Assembly (NCBI GenBank): GCA_041752635.1
Contig: JBGSWC010000233.1
Span: forward strand, 1 to 8,837
Reading direction: 5' to 3'
Origin: JBGSWC01 sp041752635
Lineage (GTDB): Bacteria; Planctomycetota; Planctomycetia; Pirellulales; Lacipirellulaceae
DNA: 8,837 bases
Each line of letters starts with the position of its first letter. Positions within the stretch are counted from its first letter, which is position 1. Shown here in pieces: positions 1 to 6,858 of this stretch. The notes beneath the pieces are model-generated. The model searched no databases. It saw only the letters and a program-made list of their open reading frames with translations, and was not told where the DNA came from. Both the position numbers and the translations under genes were made by a program.

Positions 1-2
1 AA

Positions 3-404
3 ATTTGGCGAAAACCGACCGGTTTTGACCCCGAGCGTGGCCAGTTTCACACGTATCTGTTTACGCTGGCAAGAAGTCGAGCCATCGACCGGCTCAGGTC
101 GACGACCTTGCGAACCAACAAGTCAAACGCTGCGGCTCGCTCGGTGGCGGCGGAGCGAAGCACGGCCGCCGCCGACTTGAGCCCCGCTAGAATGGCGCTA
201 GTCGTTGAACGCCGTCAAATGGTAAGAGAGGCGATCGAGATTCTTGACCCCGAGCATCGGCATGCACTCGAACTCGCTTATTTTGACGGGTTGACGCATG
301 TCGAAATTGCCGAGCAACTCAGTATGCCGCTCGGTACGGTCAAGACTCGAATCCGCCAAGCGATGCAAATACTTCGTCATCAACTGAAAGAGCTCAACGA
401 GTGA
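3..404 (+). CDS. ECF-type RNA polymerase sigma factor, 5'-truncated by window edge
   Basis: This is a group 4 (ECF) sigma factor that directs RNA polymerase to a dedicated promoter set in the cytoplasm. The frame is open from base 3, so 133 C-terminal residues are visible and the true start lies upstream of the window. The first 32 or so residues match the end of region 2, with 'FDPERGQFHTYLFTLARSRA' followed by IDRLR, the usual core-binding and -10-recognition end. A poorly conserved Ala/Ser/Thr-rich linker follows, then region 4 with a helix-turn-helix ('THVEIAEQLSMPLGTVKTRI') that would read the -35 element. A TTG at 108 opens a shorter reading, but that start would delete region 2 and is rejected. 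The gene's TGA (402-404) overlaps the GTG start of the anti-sigma gene, which points to translational coupling. Family assignment is firm; the regulon cannot be inferred. Confidence 0.93.
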   Translation: MWRKPTGFDPERGQFHTYLFTLARSRAIDRLRSTTLRTNKSNAAARSVAAERSTAAADLSPARMALVVERRQMVREAIEILDPEHRHALELAYFDGLTHVEIAEQLSMPLGTVKTRIRQAMQILRHQLKELNE

Positions 405-1204
405 AACGGGAGTGCCAAAAAGTGAGCGAGTCGCTAGCCGACTACGCACTCGACTTGCTCGGCGAGTCCGAGACGGCCGACGTGCGCCAGCACCTCGCCG
501 ATGGATGCCAATCGTGTGAGCAAGAGTTACGTGAGCTCGAGGCGGCGAGCCAACTGCTGGCCTATGACCTGCAAGGGGTTGCACCGCCCGTGAAACTTAA
601 GGCGAAATTGATGGAGGCCATTGCCGGCGAGTCGGCCACGCAGTCAAAGGTTTTGCGACCCCGCACAGCGGATTTACAGTCGGGTCGCGCTCGCTGGAAC
701 TGGAAAGTCGTGCTTCCCTATCTCGCAGCCAGTGTTTGTGCGGTCGCGTTGGGCTGGTTCGTTTCGCAGTTCGCCGGGAACAGCCGGCAAGCTCGCGACA
801 CCATGATCGCTCAGCAACAATGGCAACAACAAATCGATCGTGCGCGACGCGATCTTGGAATTCCCGCCGCTCAGCCGGTCGATTGGCGAGCGACCGACCG
901 CGGTGGCGATGTCACCATCATGGCCTTCGACGACAACATTGCCGAACAGCTTCACTTGATTGTCGCGGGCATCGATCCGCCGGGCGGCGAAGTTCGCTAT
1001 TTCGTGTGGCTATTAGACGACGGCGATAACGTGTTGAGCGCGGCTCGACTCGATGTCGGATCGGCGAGGGTCTCTGTCGGAGTCGCCGATTGGACCAATC
1101 GCTCTGCCAAGCTGCACAAAGCCATCGTTTCGGCCGAAACGGCCGCCGACCCCACTTCGCCGAGCGACCAGATTATCGCCACCGCCGAACTATCGTCGGA
1201 CTAA
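401..1204 (+). CDS. RskA-like zinc-binding transmembrane anti-sigma factor
   Basis: This 267-residue protein most likely holds the preceding ECF sigma factor inactive at the inner membrane and releases it on a signal. Residues 10-55 form an anti-sigma (ZAS-like) helical domain with H31, C36 and C39, giving H-x4-C-x2-C; the commonest ZAS spacing is H-x3-C-x2-C. One hydrophobic segment lies at about 103-123 (VVLPYLAASVCAVALGWFV). A Gln-rich stretch (about 128-145, coiled-coil-like) and a C-terminal domain at about 150-265 follow; the latter resembles the RskA C-terminal domain and would lie on the periplasmic side. The GTG start at 401 is supported by the GTGA overlap with the sigma stop and an AAAGAG sequence (387-392) eight bases upstream. 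The pair layout is classic sigma/anti-sigma. The signal sensed is unknown. Confidence 0.9.
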   Translation: MKRECQKVSESLADYALDLLGESETADVRQHLADGCQSCEQELRELEAASQLLAYDLQGVAPPVKLKAKLMEAIAGESATQSKVLRPRTADLQSGRARWNWKVVLPYLAASVCAVALGWFVSQFAGNSRQARDTMIAQQQWQQQIDRARRDLGIPAAQPVDWRATDRGGDVTIMAFDDNIAEQLHLIVAGIDPPGGEVRYFVWLLDDGDNVLSAARLDVGSARVSVGVADWTNRSAKLHKAIVSAETAADPTSPSDQIIATAELSSD

Positions 1205-1213
1205 CGCTTTGCT

Positions 1214-1254
1214 CAATCGCGATTGCGCGACCGCTTCGGACGATCGCGGCCTTT
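1214..1254. terminator. Possible terminator or palindromic structure between convergent genes
   Basis: The 53-bp gap between the converging anti-sigma and PQQ-propeller genes contains a perfect 12-bp palindrome (CAATCGCGATTG, 1214-1225). An imperfect stem follows: CGCGA (1226-1230) pairs with TCGCG (1244-1248) around an inner CCG-CTT-CGG, and TTTT lies at 1252-1255. Placement suits a terminator for the plus-strand operon, but the stem is bulged and the T run is short. Weak call. Confidence 0.25.
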
Positions 1255-1257
1255 TCG

Positions 1258-2565
1258 CTATTCGCCGATGCAATACAGAAACTTGTCGGATCGCACGAAC
1301 AATTGACCATCGCTGACAGCGGGAGTCGCGCTGAATGCGCTGTCGTCGCCGTCGAATGCAGGGTTGTGCGATACGATGTTCAGTTTGTCGCCCGCAGCAA
1401 TCACGTAGCTCTCGCCGCTCCGGGTGAATTGAATGATGTTGCCGCCCACGGCAATCGGGGACGAATAATCGGCGTTGGGGAATCCACCCGTTGGTTTCCC
1501 CAGTCGCGGCAGTCGCTCTTTGTAAATCGCCTCGCCATCGTCGAGCCCGGCGGCATAAAAAATTCCACCCGAAGCCCAGAACATCGAGTCGCCGACAACG
1601 ATGGGTGTCGCAATGCTCGAACGGAGCCGCGTTTTCCAGAGCGTGTTGGTGTCGCTAACATCCCCCGCTCCGCCCAGCTTGAAACCCATTGCGTTGCCTT
1701 CGCGACCCCCCATCAAGAAGCCGCGCCCGTGGCTCACGACAATTCCGCCACAAGCCGAGTCGCCCAGCGGAGTGTTGGCTGTCCAAAGTTTTTTTCCATT
1801 GGTTGGATCGACCGCCACCACTTGCCCGGGCAGGTTGAACAGCACTTGAGTCGCTCCGTCGACATCGACGGCGGTCGGCGTCGACCACGAATTGGTGAAA
1901 CTCTTGTCGTCGATCGACCAGACAAGTGTGCCGGTCTGTTTGTTGACTCCGACCAAGTGGTGACCCAGCACGCCCGCATCGACGACTACCATGTCGCCCA
2001 CAACAATCGGGCTCGAACCATCGCCCCACTTCGCGGGGTCCGACATTTGCCCTAGATCGAGTTGCCACAGTTGCTTGCCGCTACGGTCGAAGGCGAACAA
2101 TCCGCTCTTGCCCAGCAGCGCGAACACGGTGTCGCCGTCGACGGCAACCGAACTGCTCGCGTATCCGTGCTGGGTGATGAAGCCTTCGTAGGGGTCTTCG
2201 TCGCCAGTCGCTTCGATCGAAGCCCGCCACACTTCAGCGCCCGTTTTGCGATCGAAGGCGATCACGTGGCGAACAAGGTCGCCCTTGGTGCCCGGGTTCG
2301 ACGGGTCGATTCCGTAGCCGGTGTAGGCAGTCAAGTAGACGCGATCACCCGCCACCACCGGCGACGATGTTCCCTTGCCCGGCAATGGAGACCGCCAAGC
2401 CAAGTTCTTGTCGCTCGACCACTCCAGCGGCACCGCCGTATCGTCGGCGATCCCCGATCCCTGAGGTCCGCGAAAACGGGTCCAGTCGCTCGCTTCGCAA
2501 ACAAACGACGTTGCAATCACAGACGATGCAAACAAACACACAGCAGCGAGTAACAGCGTTTTCAT
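1258..2565 (-). CDS. Exported PQQ-like (BamB-type) beta-propeller repeat protein
   Basis: This is a 435-residue secreted beta-propeller protein. I chose the ATG at 2565 rather than an upstream in-frame start at 2607, because it opens a clear signal peptide (MKTLLLAAVCLFASSVIATS, likely cleaved near residue 25) and has GAGAGA seven bases upstream. The mature N-terminus begins DWTRFRGPQGSG, the signature of the large planctomycete family of PQQ-like propeller proteins. Repeats follow, of the type 'SSPVVAGDRVYL', 'SSSVAVDGDTVFALL', 'GSSPIVVGDMVVVDAG', 'TPIVVGDSMFWASG' and 'ATPAVSDGQLFVRS', each with G-x-x-V/L-W or similar blade-closing strands. The family fold is the same as BamB and PQQ dehydrogenases, but no dehydrogenase active-site features are recognisable. 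A scaffold or binding role in the periplasm or cell envelope is more likely than catalysis. It is divergent from the PDZ/HEAT gene. Substrate or partner unknown. Confidence 0.88.
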   Translation of the reverse strand: MKTLLLAAVCLFASSVIATSFVCEASDWTRFRGPQGSGIADDTAVPLEWSSDKNLAWRSPLPGKGTSSPVVAGDRVYLTAYTGYGIDPSNPGTKGDLVRHVIAFDRKTGAEVWRASIEATGDEDPYEGFITQHGYASSSVAVDGDTVFALLGKSGLFAFDRSGKQLWQLDLGQMSDPAKWGDGSSPIVVGDMVVVDAGVLGHHLVGVNKQTGTLVWSIDDKSFTNSWSTPTAVDVDGATQVLFNLPGQVVAVDPTNGKKLWTANTPLGDSACGGIVVSHGRGFLMGGREGNAMGFKLGGAGDVSDTNTLWKTRLRSSIATPIVVGDSMFWASGGIFYAAGLDDGEAIYKERLPRLGKPTGGFPNADYSSPIAVGGNIIQFTRSGESYVIAAGDKLNIVSHNPAFDGDDSAFSATPAVSDGQLFVRSDKFLYCIGE

Positions 2566-2606
2566 TTCAATCTCTCGGCACAGGGGAGTGGGGGACGACT
2601 CGCTCA

Positions 2607-2634
2607 ATCATAGGACCCCGCCGTCAAATCGCAA
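2607..2634 (-). promoter_or_regulatory. Candidate sigma70-type promoter of the PQQ-propeller gene
   Basis: On the minus strand, TTGCGA (2634-2629) and TATGAT (2612-2607) are separated by 16 bp. They match 4/6 and 5/6 of the -35 and -10 consensus. Transcription would begin near 2600, giving a leader of about 35 nt before the ATG at 2565. Predicted by eye only. Confidence 0.38.
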
Positions 2635-2705
2635 GCTATTGAGATCTTCCGGGCAACTCGCCGATGCCTTTGCGACACCACACGACTCGTGGCGCGACTC
2701 ACAGT

Positions 2706-2735
2706 TTGCGTCGCGCGACGCTGGTGCTGTATCAT
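2706..2735 (+). promoter_or_regulatory. Candidate promoter with embedded 14-bp palindrome, upstream of the PDZ/HEAT gene
   Basis: TTGCGT (2706-2711) and TATCAT (2730-2735), 18 bp apart, form a weak promoter-like pair. Between them lies a perfect 14-bp palindrome, GCGTCGCGCGACGC (2708-2721), placed where a repressor or activator dimer could act. Transcription would begin about 85 bases before the chosen start at 2827. The -35 match is poor, and the palindrome is made of CG-rich words common in this DNA, so this remains tentative. Confidence 0.28.
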
Positions 2736-2826
2736 GGTCGGAACTGAAATCCAGAGCTTTCGGTTACCGATCGCTGACCTGCGCATAAGCGACCGAACAA
2801 ACCGAGCCAACTCACGAGTTCTCCCG

Positions 2827-5355
2827 ATGAAGCAATTCACGATCCTACTATCCATGCTCGCAGCGTCCACACAGGGGGCGTTTGCCGACACCGTCGCCAG
2901 TTGGCAAGAAACCCCGCCGATCAGTGTCGGCGTTACGGGCTTGACGGTGACGTTGACCAGCGGAGCCGACGATCCCAAACAAGCCCAGGCCGACACGCCG
3001 CACGTCGTCACGGTGACAGCAATCCAGCAGGCAACTCCCGCCCATGGGCCGTTGCGGGTGGGTGACATCCTTAATTCGGTCAACGGCGTTTCGCTCAAGG
3101 TTGTCGATCCGCGTCATCTTCTCGGCGCTCAGATCAACGTCTCGGAAGGGGGCGACGGTAAGATGACATACGGCCTCTTGCGCGATGGCGAAGCCCTGCA
3201 GGTCACGATTCAACTCGATCCCGTCGGTAGCTATTCCGACACTTTCCCCATCGACTGTGCGAAAAGCCAATGGCTCATCGATCAGACAGCAAAGTTCATT
3301 CTCGATAACGGCGGCCCCGAAGCGGGCATTACCGGCAACCTCGAAGCTCTGTTCCTGATGTCGACCGGCGAACCGAAGTACATGCCAGCCGTCGAGAAAT
3401 ACGCCGTCGAATTGGCGGGCAAGCCGTGCGGCACAAGCACTTGGATGATCGGCTACAGCGGCCTCTTTCTTGGCGAGTATTATCTGGCGACCGGCGACAA
3501 GCGAGTACTGCCGGCGCTCGCTCAGCGTTGCGATCGCTTGGCGAGCGGTCAGTGGTTCGGTGGTTGGGGCCATAGCACCATTCACTGCGGACCCGGCTAT
3601 GTCACAGGGGGAACCCTCAATGCCGCCGGCGACCAGGCGCTCACCACCCTGATTCTCGCCCGCGAATGCGGCTTAGAAATCGACCTGCCCACTTACAACA
3701 ACGCGATCGTGCAGTTCAGTCGATTCGCCGGTCGCGGCGGTGTTCCCTACGGCGACCACCACCCCGAGTTGTGGTGGTCGTCGAACGGCAAGAACGGCGG
3801 CCTGGCCTCGGCCCTGACGCTGTTGCCGCAAGAAAAGTTTCAGGGCCGCGCAAAACTGCTGGCGCTCAGCGAAACCGATTCGTACTTCGGCCACGAGGGA
3901 GGCCATGGCTCGTGCTTTGGCAATCACACTTGGCGCAACGTAATCGACGCTCTGATCATCGATCACCCCGCTGGCTCTTGGCGGCGACACAAGGACCAAA
4001 TGATTTGGCACTACGAGTTGAGTCGCATGCCCGGCGGCGGTTTTCGAGTGCCCCATCCAGGTGGCCACAACCCGATCGGCAATGCTCCCCATTACCAGAC
4101 AGGACTGCTCGCCATGGCATTAACGGCCCATCGCCAGCAACTACGAATCACGGGCAAGCCACGCACGAAATTCTCGGTGCCTTACGAGCCAACCGAGGGG
4201 GAATTGGCCGTGGCCGATAACGATTTTCAGCGGACCGATTGGGTCGATGGCGTCGTGGTCGATATTCCCCCCCACGAAATTGCCAAGGTGTTTACCACAA
4301 TCTACAACGCCGATGGCGTTCCCTCGGCACGCAGCACCAACGCTTCAGAGAATCACCCCGGCAAACAGCGGATGCCCGCCGACTGGTACTTCAAAATCAT
4401 GCACCACTACTCGCCGCAGGCCCGTGTGTGGGCCGCCAATGGCTTGAGCTATCTCGGCGACGAGGCCATTCCGTCGATCACCGAGGCGCTGGCCAGCGAA
4501 GACAGCCGTCTCCGCACGGCCGGTCTCAATGCCATCAGCGCCGCGACGGGCTGGGGGCCGGGCAAGACCAAGTCGAACATCACCCCCGCGATGATCGACC
4601 AGCACTTTCTGACCGCCATCGTCGCCACGTTGAAAGATGAATCGCGGCCGATGTGGGAACGTCGCCACGCGCTGATGGCCATGAGCTGCGCCGATAAAAA
4701 ATCGATCAAGGCTTACCTCGATGTGATCGAGCCCTACTTTTGCGACGACGAGTGGTGGTTGCGTGTCGCGGCGTTCAAAGCGGTCGAACCGTTGATCATG
4801 GAGACCGAGACGTTCCGCGGCCTGATACCCACCATGATTGCCAGCTACGATCGCGACACCCGCTTGCCATCGCGTCGCTGGGGCGCGACGAGTGTGTTTC
4901 AGGCGGCGATCGCCAAGAACCCCGCAATCAAAGACGAGCTGGTCGCCGCGATGGCTGCGAGCGTCGACCGCATCAAACTCCGCGAGGGCTTCGAGCAACC
5001 GATCGACCAAAACAACATCTTCGAGACACTCCGCTATGTCGACATGAAGAAGAACCCCGAGAACGCGATCCTCCTGCTCCCCGCCATCGAACGGGTTTAT
5101 CCACAACTCGAGTCACTCCCCGCCAGTTGGACCATTATCGGGGCCAACTGGGGCAACATCGGTCTGGCCAAGGCAGCCATGCAACTCAAACACGAAGGTC
5201 GCCCGTTCGTCGCGTCGATGAAACGTATTCGACCGAATCTCGCTGCTCGAGACATGAACGGCAAACAGGGCGCCACGCTGCGGCAAGCACTCGCCACGCT
5301 CGATGAAACGATCGAGCAGTGGGAAGCCGAACATGGCGAGGTGACCCTCGACTAG
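2827..5355 (+). CDS. Exported PDZ-like / alpha-toroid / HEAT-repeat protein (DUF6288-like)
   Basis: This protein has 842 residues from the ATG at 2827. The frame is open back to 2689, but 2827 starts a signal peptide (MKQFTILLSMLAASTQGAFA, cleavage after residue 20) and is preferred; no strong ribosome-binding site is visible. Residues about 30-132 look like a degenerate PDZ domain, including 'GPLRVGDILNSVNGVSL' and a final beta strand 'ALQVTIQL'. Residues about 145-440 are helical with Gly/His/Trp-rich turns (GQWFGGWGH, GPGYVTGGTLNAAG, GHEGGHGSCFGNHTW, GGGFRVPHPGGHNP), as in alpha/alpha-toroid folds and in planctomycete proteins annotated DUF6288. Residues about 525-720 hold HEAT-like helical repeats, for example 'ARVWAANGLSYLGDEAIPSI' and WWLRVAAFKAVEPLI. 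No catalytic triad or zinc protease motif is convincing. A surface or periplasmic binding or processing role is possible but unproven. Assignment to DUF6288 is from memory of the family. Confidence 0.85.
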   Translation: MKQFTILLSMLAASTQGAFADTVASWQETPPISVGVTGLTVTLTSGADDPKQAQADTPHVVTVTAIQQATPAHGPLRVGDILNSVNGVSLKVVDPRHLLGAQINVSEGGDGKMTYGLLRDGEALQVTIQLDPVGSYSDTFPIDCAKSQWLIDQTAKFILDNGGPEAGITGNLEALFLMSTGEPKYMPAVEKYAVELAGKPCGTSTWMIGYSGLFLGEYYLATGDKRVLPALAQRCDRLASGQWFGGWGHSTIHCGPGYVTGGTLNAAGDQALTTLILARECGLEIDLPTYNNAIVQFSRFAGRGGVPYGDHHPELWWSSNGKNGGLASALTLLPQEKFQGRAKLLALSETDSYFGHEGGHGSCFGNHTWRNVIDALIIDHPAGSWRRHKDQMIWHYELSRMPGGGFRVPHPGGHNPIGNAPHYQTGLLAMALTAHRQQLRITGKPRTKFSVPYEPTEGELAVADNDFQRTDWVDGVVVDIPPHEIAKVFTTIYNADGVPSARSTNASENHPGKQRMPADWYFKIMHHYSPQARVWAANGLSYLGDEAIPSITEALASEDSRLRTAGLNAISAATGWGPGKTKSNITPAMIDQHFLTAIVATLKDESRPMWERRHALMAMSCADKKSIKAYLDVIEPYFCDDEWWLRVAAFKAVEPLIMETETFRGLIPTMIASYDRDTRLPSRRWGATSVFQAAIAKNPAIKDELVAAMAASVDRIKLREGFEQPIDQNNIFETLRYVDMKKNPENAILLLPAIERVYPQLESLPASWTIIGANWGNIGLAKAAMQLKHEGRPFVASMKRIRPNLAARDMNGKQGATLRQALATLDETIEQWEAEHGEVTLD

Positions 5356-5462
5356 CACGGCAGCGACCCTCGCTACAGCGAGCGGGGGCGTCCCGGGGCT
5401 GTGTGCGTCAACGCCGACAGTCGCGCCATTACCACACCGGCGGACTGGGTGAGGGTGACGAT
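5356..5462. other. GC-rich intergenic segment with a short hairpin, possible terminator or dispersed repeat
   Basis: Just 13 bases after the PDZ/HEAT gene stop, CTCGCT (5369-5374) and AGCGAG (5377-5382) form a perfect 6-bp inverted repeat. CGGG (5383-5386) and CCCG (5392-5395) form a second small stem. There is no T run, so an intrinsic terminator is doubtful. The sequence style (ACCCTCGCT...AGCGAGCGGGG...GTCCCGGGGC) recalls repeated intergenic elements of planctomycete genomes, but only one copy lies in this window. I see no gene here. Confidence 0.3.
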
Positions 5463-5757
5463 ATGACAGCCGCCCAAGTGCGCAAAGCTGTGAGGCTGTT
5501 GGCATCGAACTCGCCATCGACGGCGACGGTCGCCTAATCGTCGACGCCCGCGAGTGGCGGTGCTCAACCAGGGGCGAGTCGAGACAGTCCGCCAGCACAA
5601 GGCGACGCTACTGGCAATGCTCCGCGGCGAATCTGCCGCGACCCATGGCCCCGAGCATAACGCTGGCAGCACCAGCGAACACGCCCCCGACGCCGTTGGC
5701 ATTTGTCCCCAGTGCCCGCGGTTCCACGATTGGCAGAACCTGCTGGGTGATTGGCGG
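5463..5757 (+). pseudogene. Decayed gene with TubC-N-like domain and CxxC segment, two apparent frameshifts
   Basis: Three reading frames in succession give a coherent small domain. It starts at ATG 5463 (MTAAQVRK), moves near 5484-5494 to another frame (CEAVGIELAIDGDGRLIVDA), then moves near 5551-5556 to a third (VAVLNQGRVETVRQHKATLL, then AMLRG). Read together, this resembles the TubC N-terminal docking-like domain (helix, 'GIELxxDGDxRLxVDA', 'RQHKATLLAMLR'), which also occurs at the front of planctomycete hypothetical and replication-related proteins. A CPQCP motif (5704-5718) with FHDWQNLLGDWR follows, perhaps half of a zinc knuckle. Both shifts fit single-base losses. The 3' limit is uncertain; the last frame stays open into the antitoxin gene. 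Sequencing error is an alternative explanation. The upstream words HTGGLGEGDD may be part of the same relic. Confidence 0.5.
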
Positions 5758-5776
5758 GTGGTTCGGCGGTGGTCGC

Positions 5777-5792
5777 AGTGGGTGATGAGGGA
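5777..5792 (+). repeat. att-like direct repeat, left copy (imperfect copy of the tRNA-Val 3' end)
   Basis: AGTGGGTGATGAGGGA matches 15 of 16 bases of the stretch at 6546-6561, which covers the acceptor strand and T-arm strand at the 3' end of tRNA-Val, in the same orientation. The two copies bracket the mazEF operon. No integrase or excisionase lies between them. Confidence 0.45.
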
Positions 5793-5863
5793 TCTTAACG
5801 ACCCGCGAAATCGTCGGGGAAACGGCTTTCGACCAAAGAAGCGGCGCAAAATACGAAGCAATG

Positions 5864-5913
5864 TTTCCGTGGTCGTGTGCGCCGGTGTATACTGTAAGGG
5901 ATACAGGAAAGGA
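5864..5913 (+). promoter_or_regulatory. mazEF promoter, inverted-repeat operator and ribosome-binding site
   Basis: TATACT (5888-5893, 5/6 to consensus) lies 18 bp after TTTCCG (5864-5869). Overlapping the -10 and predicted start site are the palindrome GTATAC (5887-5892) and the inverted repeat CTGTA (5892-5896) / TACAG (5902-5906). The alternative arms TGTAT (5886-5890) / ATACA (5901-5905) also pair. A strong Shine-Dalgarno sequence, GGAAAGGA (5906-5913), sits nine bases before the ATG. Binding of the ribbon-helix-helix antitoxin here would give the autorepression usual for such operons. Operator role is inferred. Confidence 0.55.
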
Positions 5914-5922
5914 CCCCTCACA

Positions 5923-6171
5923 ATGGCCGCCGAAACCGTCCGCATTCATCCCCAGACCCACGCCAAGCTGCGCGAGATGGCAAAACACGATGGCCGATCA
6001 ATGGCCGATGTGCTCGAAGACGCCATCGAGCAATTGAGGCGTCGTCGTGTCCTCGAAGAAACCGCCCGGGCTTATGCTGCCCTGCGCGATGATCCCGAGG
6101 CATGGCAAGCCGAACTCGAAGAGCGCGAAGCGTGGGACGCTAGCCTGGCCGATGGTCAGAAGGACGATTGA
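5923..6171 (+). CDS. mazE: MazE-like ribbon-helix-helix antitoxin
   Basis: This 82-residue protein neutralises the adjacent MazF/PemK toxin and probably represses its own operon. Residues 4-45 fit a ribbon-helix-helix fold: the N-terminal strand ETVRIHPQTH, then KLREMAKHDGRSMADVLEDA and IEQLRRRR. The acidic C-terminal tail (about 60-82: EAWQAELEEREAWDASLADG, then QKDD) is of the type that wraps around a MazF dimer; the EREAWDASLADG signature is typical of RHH antitoxins paired with MazF. The ATG at 5923 is preferred over the longer open frame because of the strong Shine-Dalgarno at 5906-5913, the promoter just upstream, and the start of homology. Its TGA (6169-6171) ends two bases before the toxin ATG. 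It is RHH-type rather than the AbrB-type MazE of Escherichia coli. Confidence 0.87.
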   Translation: MAAETVRIHPQTHAKLREMAKHDGRSMADVLEDAIEQLRRRRVLEETARAYAALRDDPEAWQAELEEREAWDASLADGQKDD

Positions 6172-6173
6172 CG

Positions 6174-6521
6174 ATGGCCGCGAATGACCCGCAACGGGGC
6201 GACGTGTGGTTGGTGAACCTCGACCCCACGAAAGGACGCGAACAAGCTGGTACACGCCCGGCGTTGATCGTGTCGGCTGATCTGCTGAATGCCAGCAGAG
6301 CCGAGCTAGTGATCCTCGTGCCGATTACCAGTCGCAACAGAGCCATCGCAACGCACGTGGGGATTGATCCACCCGAAGGTGGGCTGACGATGGCAAGCTA
6401 TGCGAAAACCGAAGATGTGCGATCAGTTTCTATCGATCGCCTCAAGAAAAAGTTGGGCCGAGTGACGACGACCACGATGGCCACGGTGAGTGATCGTTTG
6501 CGGATTGTGATGGACCTGTAG
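6174..6521 (+). CDS. mazF: MazF/PemK-family mRNA-cleaving toxin (endoribonuclease)
   Basis: This 115-residue toxin of the type II MazF/PemK family cleaves single-stranded RNA at short sequence motifs and stops growth when freed from its antitoxin. The N-terminus carries the family hallmark RGDVWLVNLDPTKGREQAGT followed by RPALIVSADLLN, with the conserved Arg before Gly-Asp-Val-Trp and the Lys/Gly/Arg loop. 'ELVILVPITSRNR' contains the conserved Thr-Ser on the beta strand next to the active site, and 'MASYAKTEDVRSVSIDRL' matches the later conserved block. All key positions and the full length appear intact. I chose the ATG at 6174 over a TTG at 6168, because AGAAGGA (6158-6164) lies nine bases before the ATG but only three before the TTG. 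It is co-transcribed with mazE and convergent with tRNA-Val. Cleavage specificity cannot be read from sequence. Confidence 0.92.
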   Translation: MAANDPQRGDVWLVNLDPTKGREQAGTRPALIVSADLLNASRAELVILVPITSRNRAIATHVGIDPPEGGLTMASYAKTEDVRSVSIDRLKKKLGRVTTTTMATVSDRLRIVMDL

Positions 6522-6545
6522 TTCCCGAGAACTAGCGGCATGCGG

Positions 6546-6621
<76 letters not shown>

Positions 6622-6858
6622 GCAGTAGCAGGATACTCAAAAATACTTAACCTTGCCAGTCGCCGTGAGCCGTTCACAGGCCAGCCACACGGCCACCACG
6701 CCGCTGCTGGTGATCGTTTAGCATAACCACGGGAGCGACTCGCTGCGATGGAGGACCGCTTCGGTCGATGCGATGTTCACGAGCGGAAAAAAACAACAGC
6801 ACCGCGATCGGCCCGTGTTGCTTATCGGCTTATCAAATTATGGTCGACCGTTTGATTG

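Noticed and set aside
9..27. AAAACC/GGTTTT inverted repeat near the window start
   Set aside because: It lies inside the sigma region 2 coding sequence and is fully explained by its codons.
1090..2055. Long plus-strand open frame (321 codons) opposite the PQQ-propeller gene
   Set aside because: It has no recognisable domain and an Arg/His/Ala-rich random-looking composition, and it lies antisense to a gene with clear repeats and a signal peptide.
2689..2826. N-terminal extension of the PDZ/HEAT protein by 46 residues
   Set aside because: The extension would bury the signal peptide; it contains the probable promoter and is Arg/Cys-rich like non-coding translation.
2848..3585. Minus-strand frame of 245 codons inside the PDZ/HEAT gene
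   Set aside because: Shadow of the opposite strand; no motif, no ribosome-binding site, and it covers the signal peptide and PDZ-like coding sequence.
4345..5106. Minus-strand frame of 253 codons opposite the HEAT-repeat part
   Set aside because: Asp/Arg/His-rich translation typical of antisense of high-GC genes; no family resemblance.
5373..5945. Minus-strand frame of 190 codons across the relic region
   Set aside because: Arg/Ser-rich composition without domain signals. The plus strand has better, though broken, similarity, and the frame runs into the mazE promoter.
6754..6793. Hairpin GACCG-CTT-CGGTC and a downstream A run as a terminator
   Set aside because: The A run is 20 bases away and on the wrong side for either strand to give a stem followed directly by T residues.
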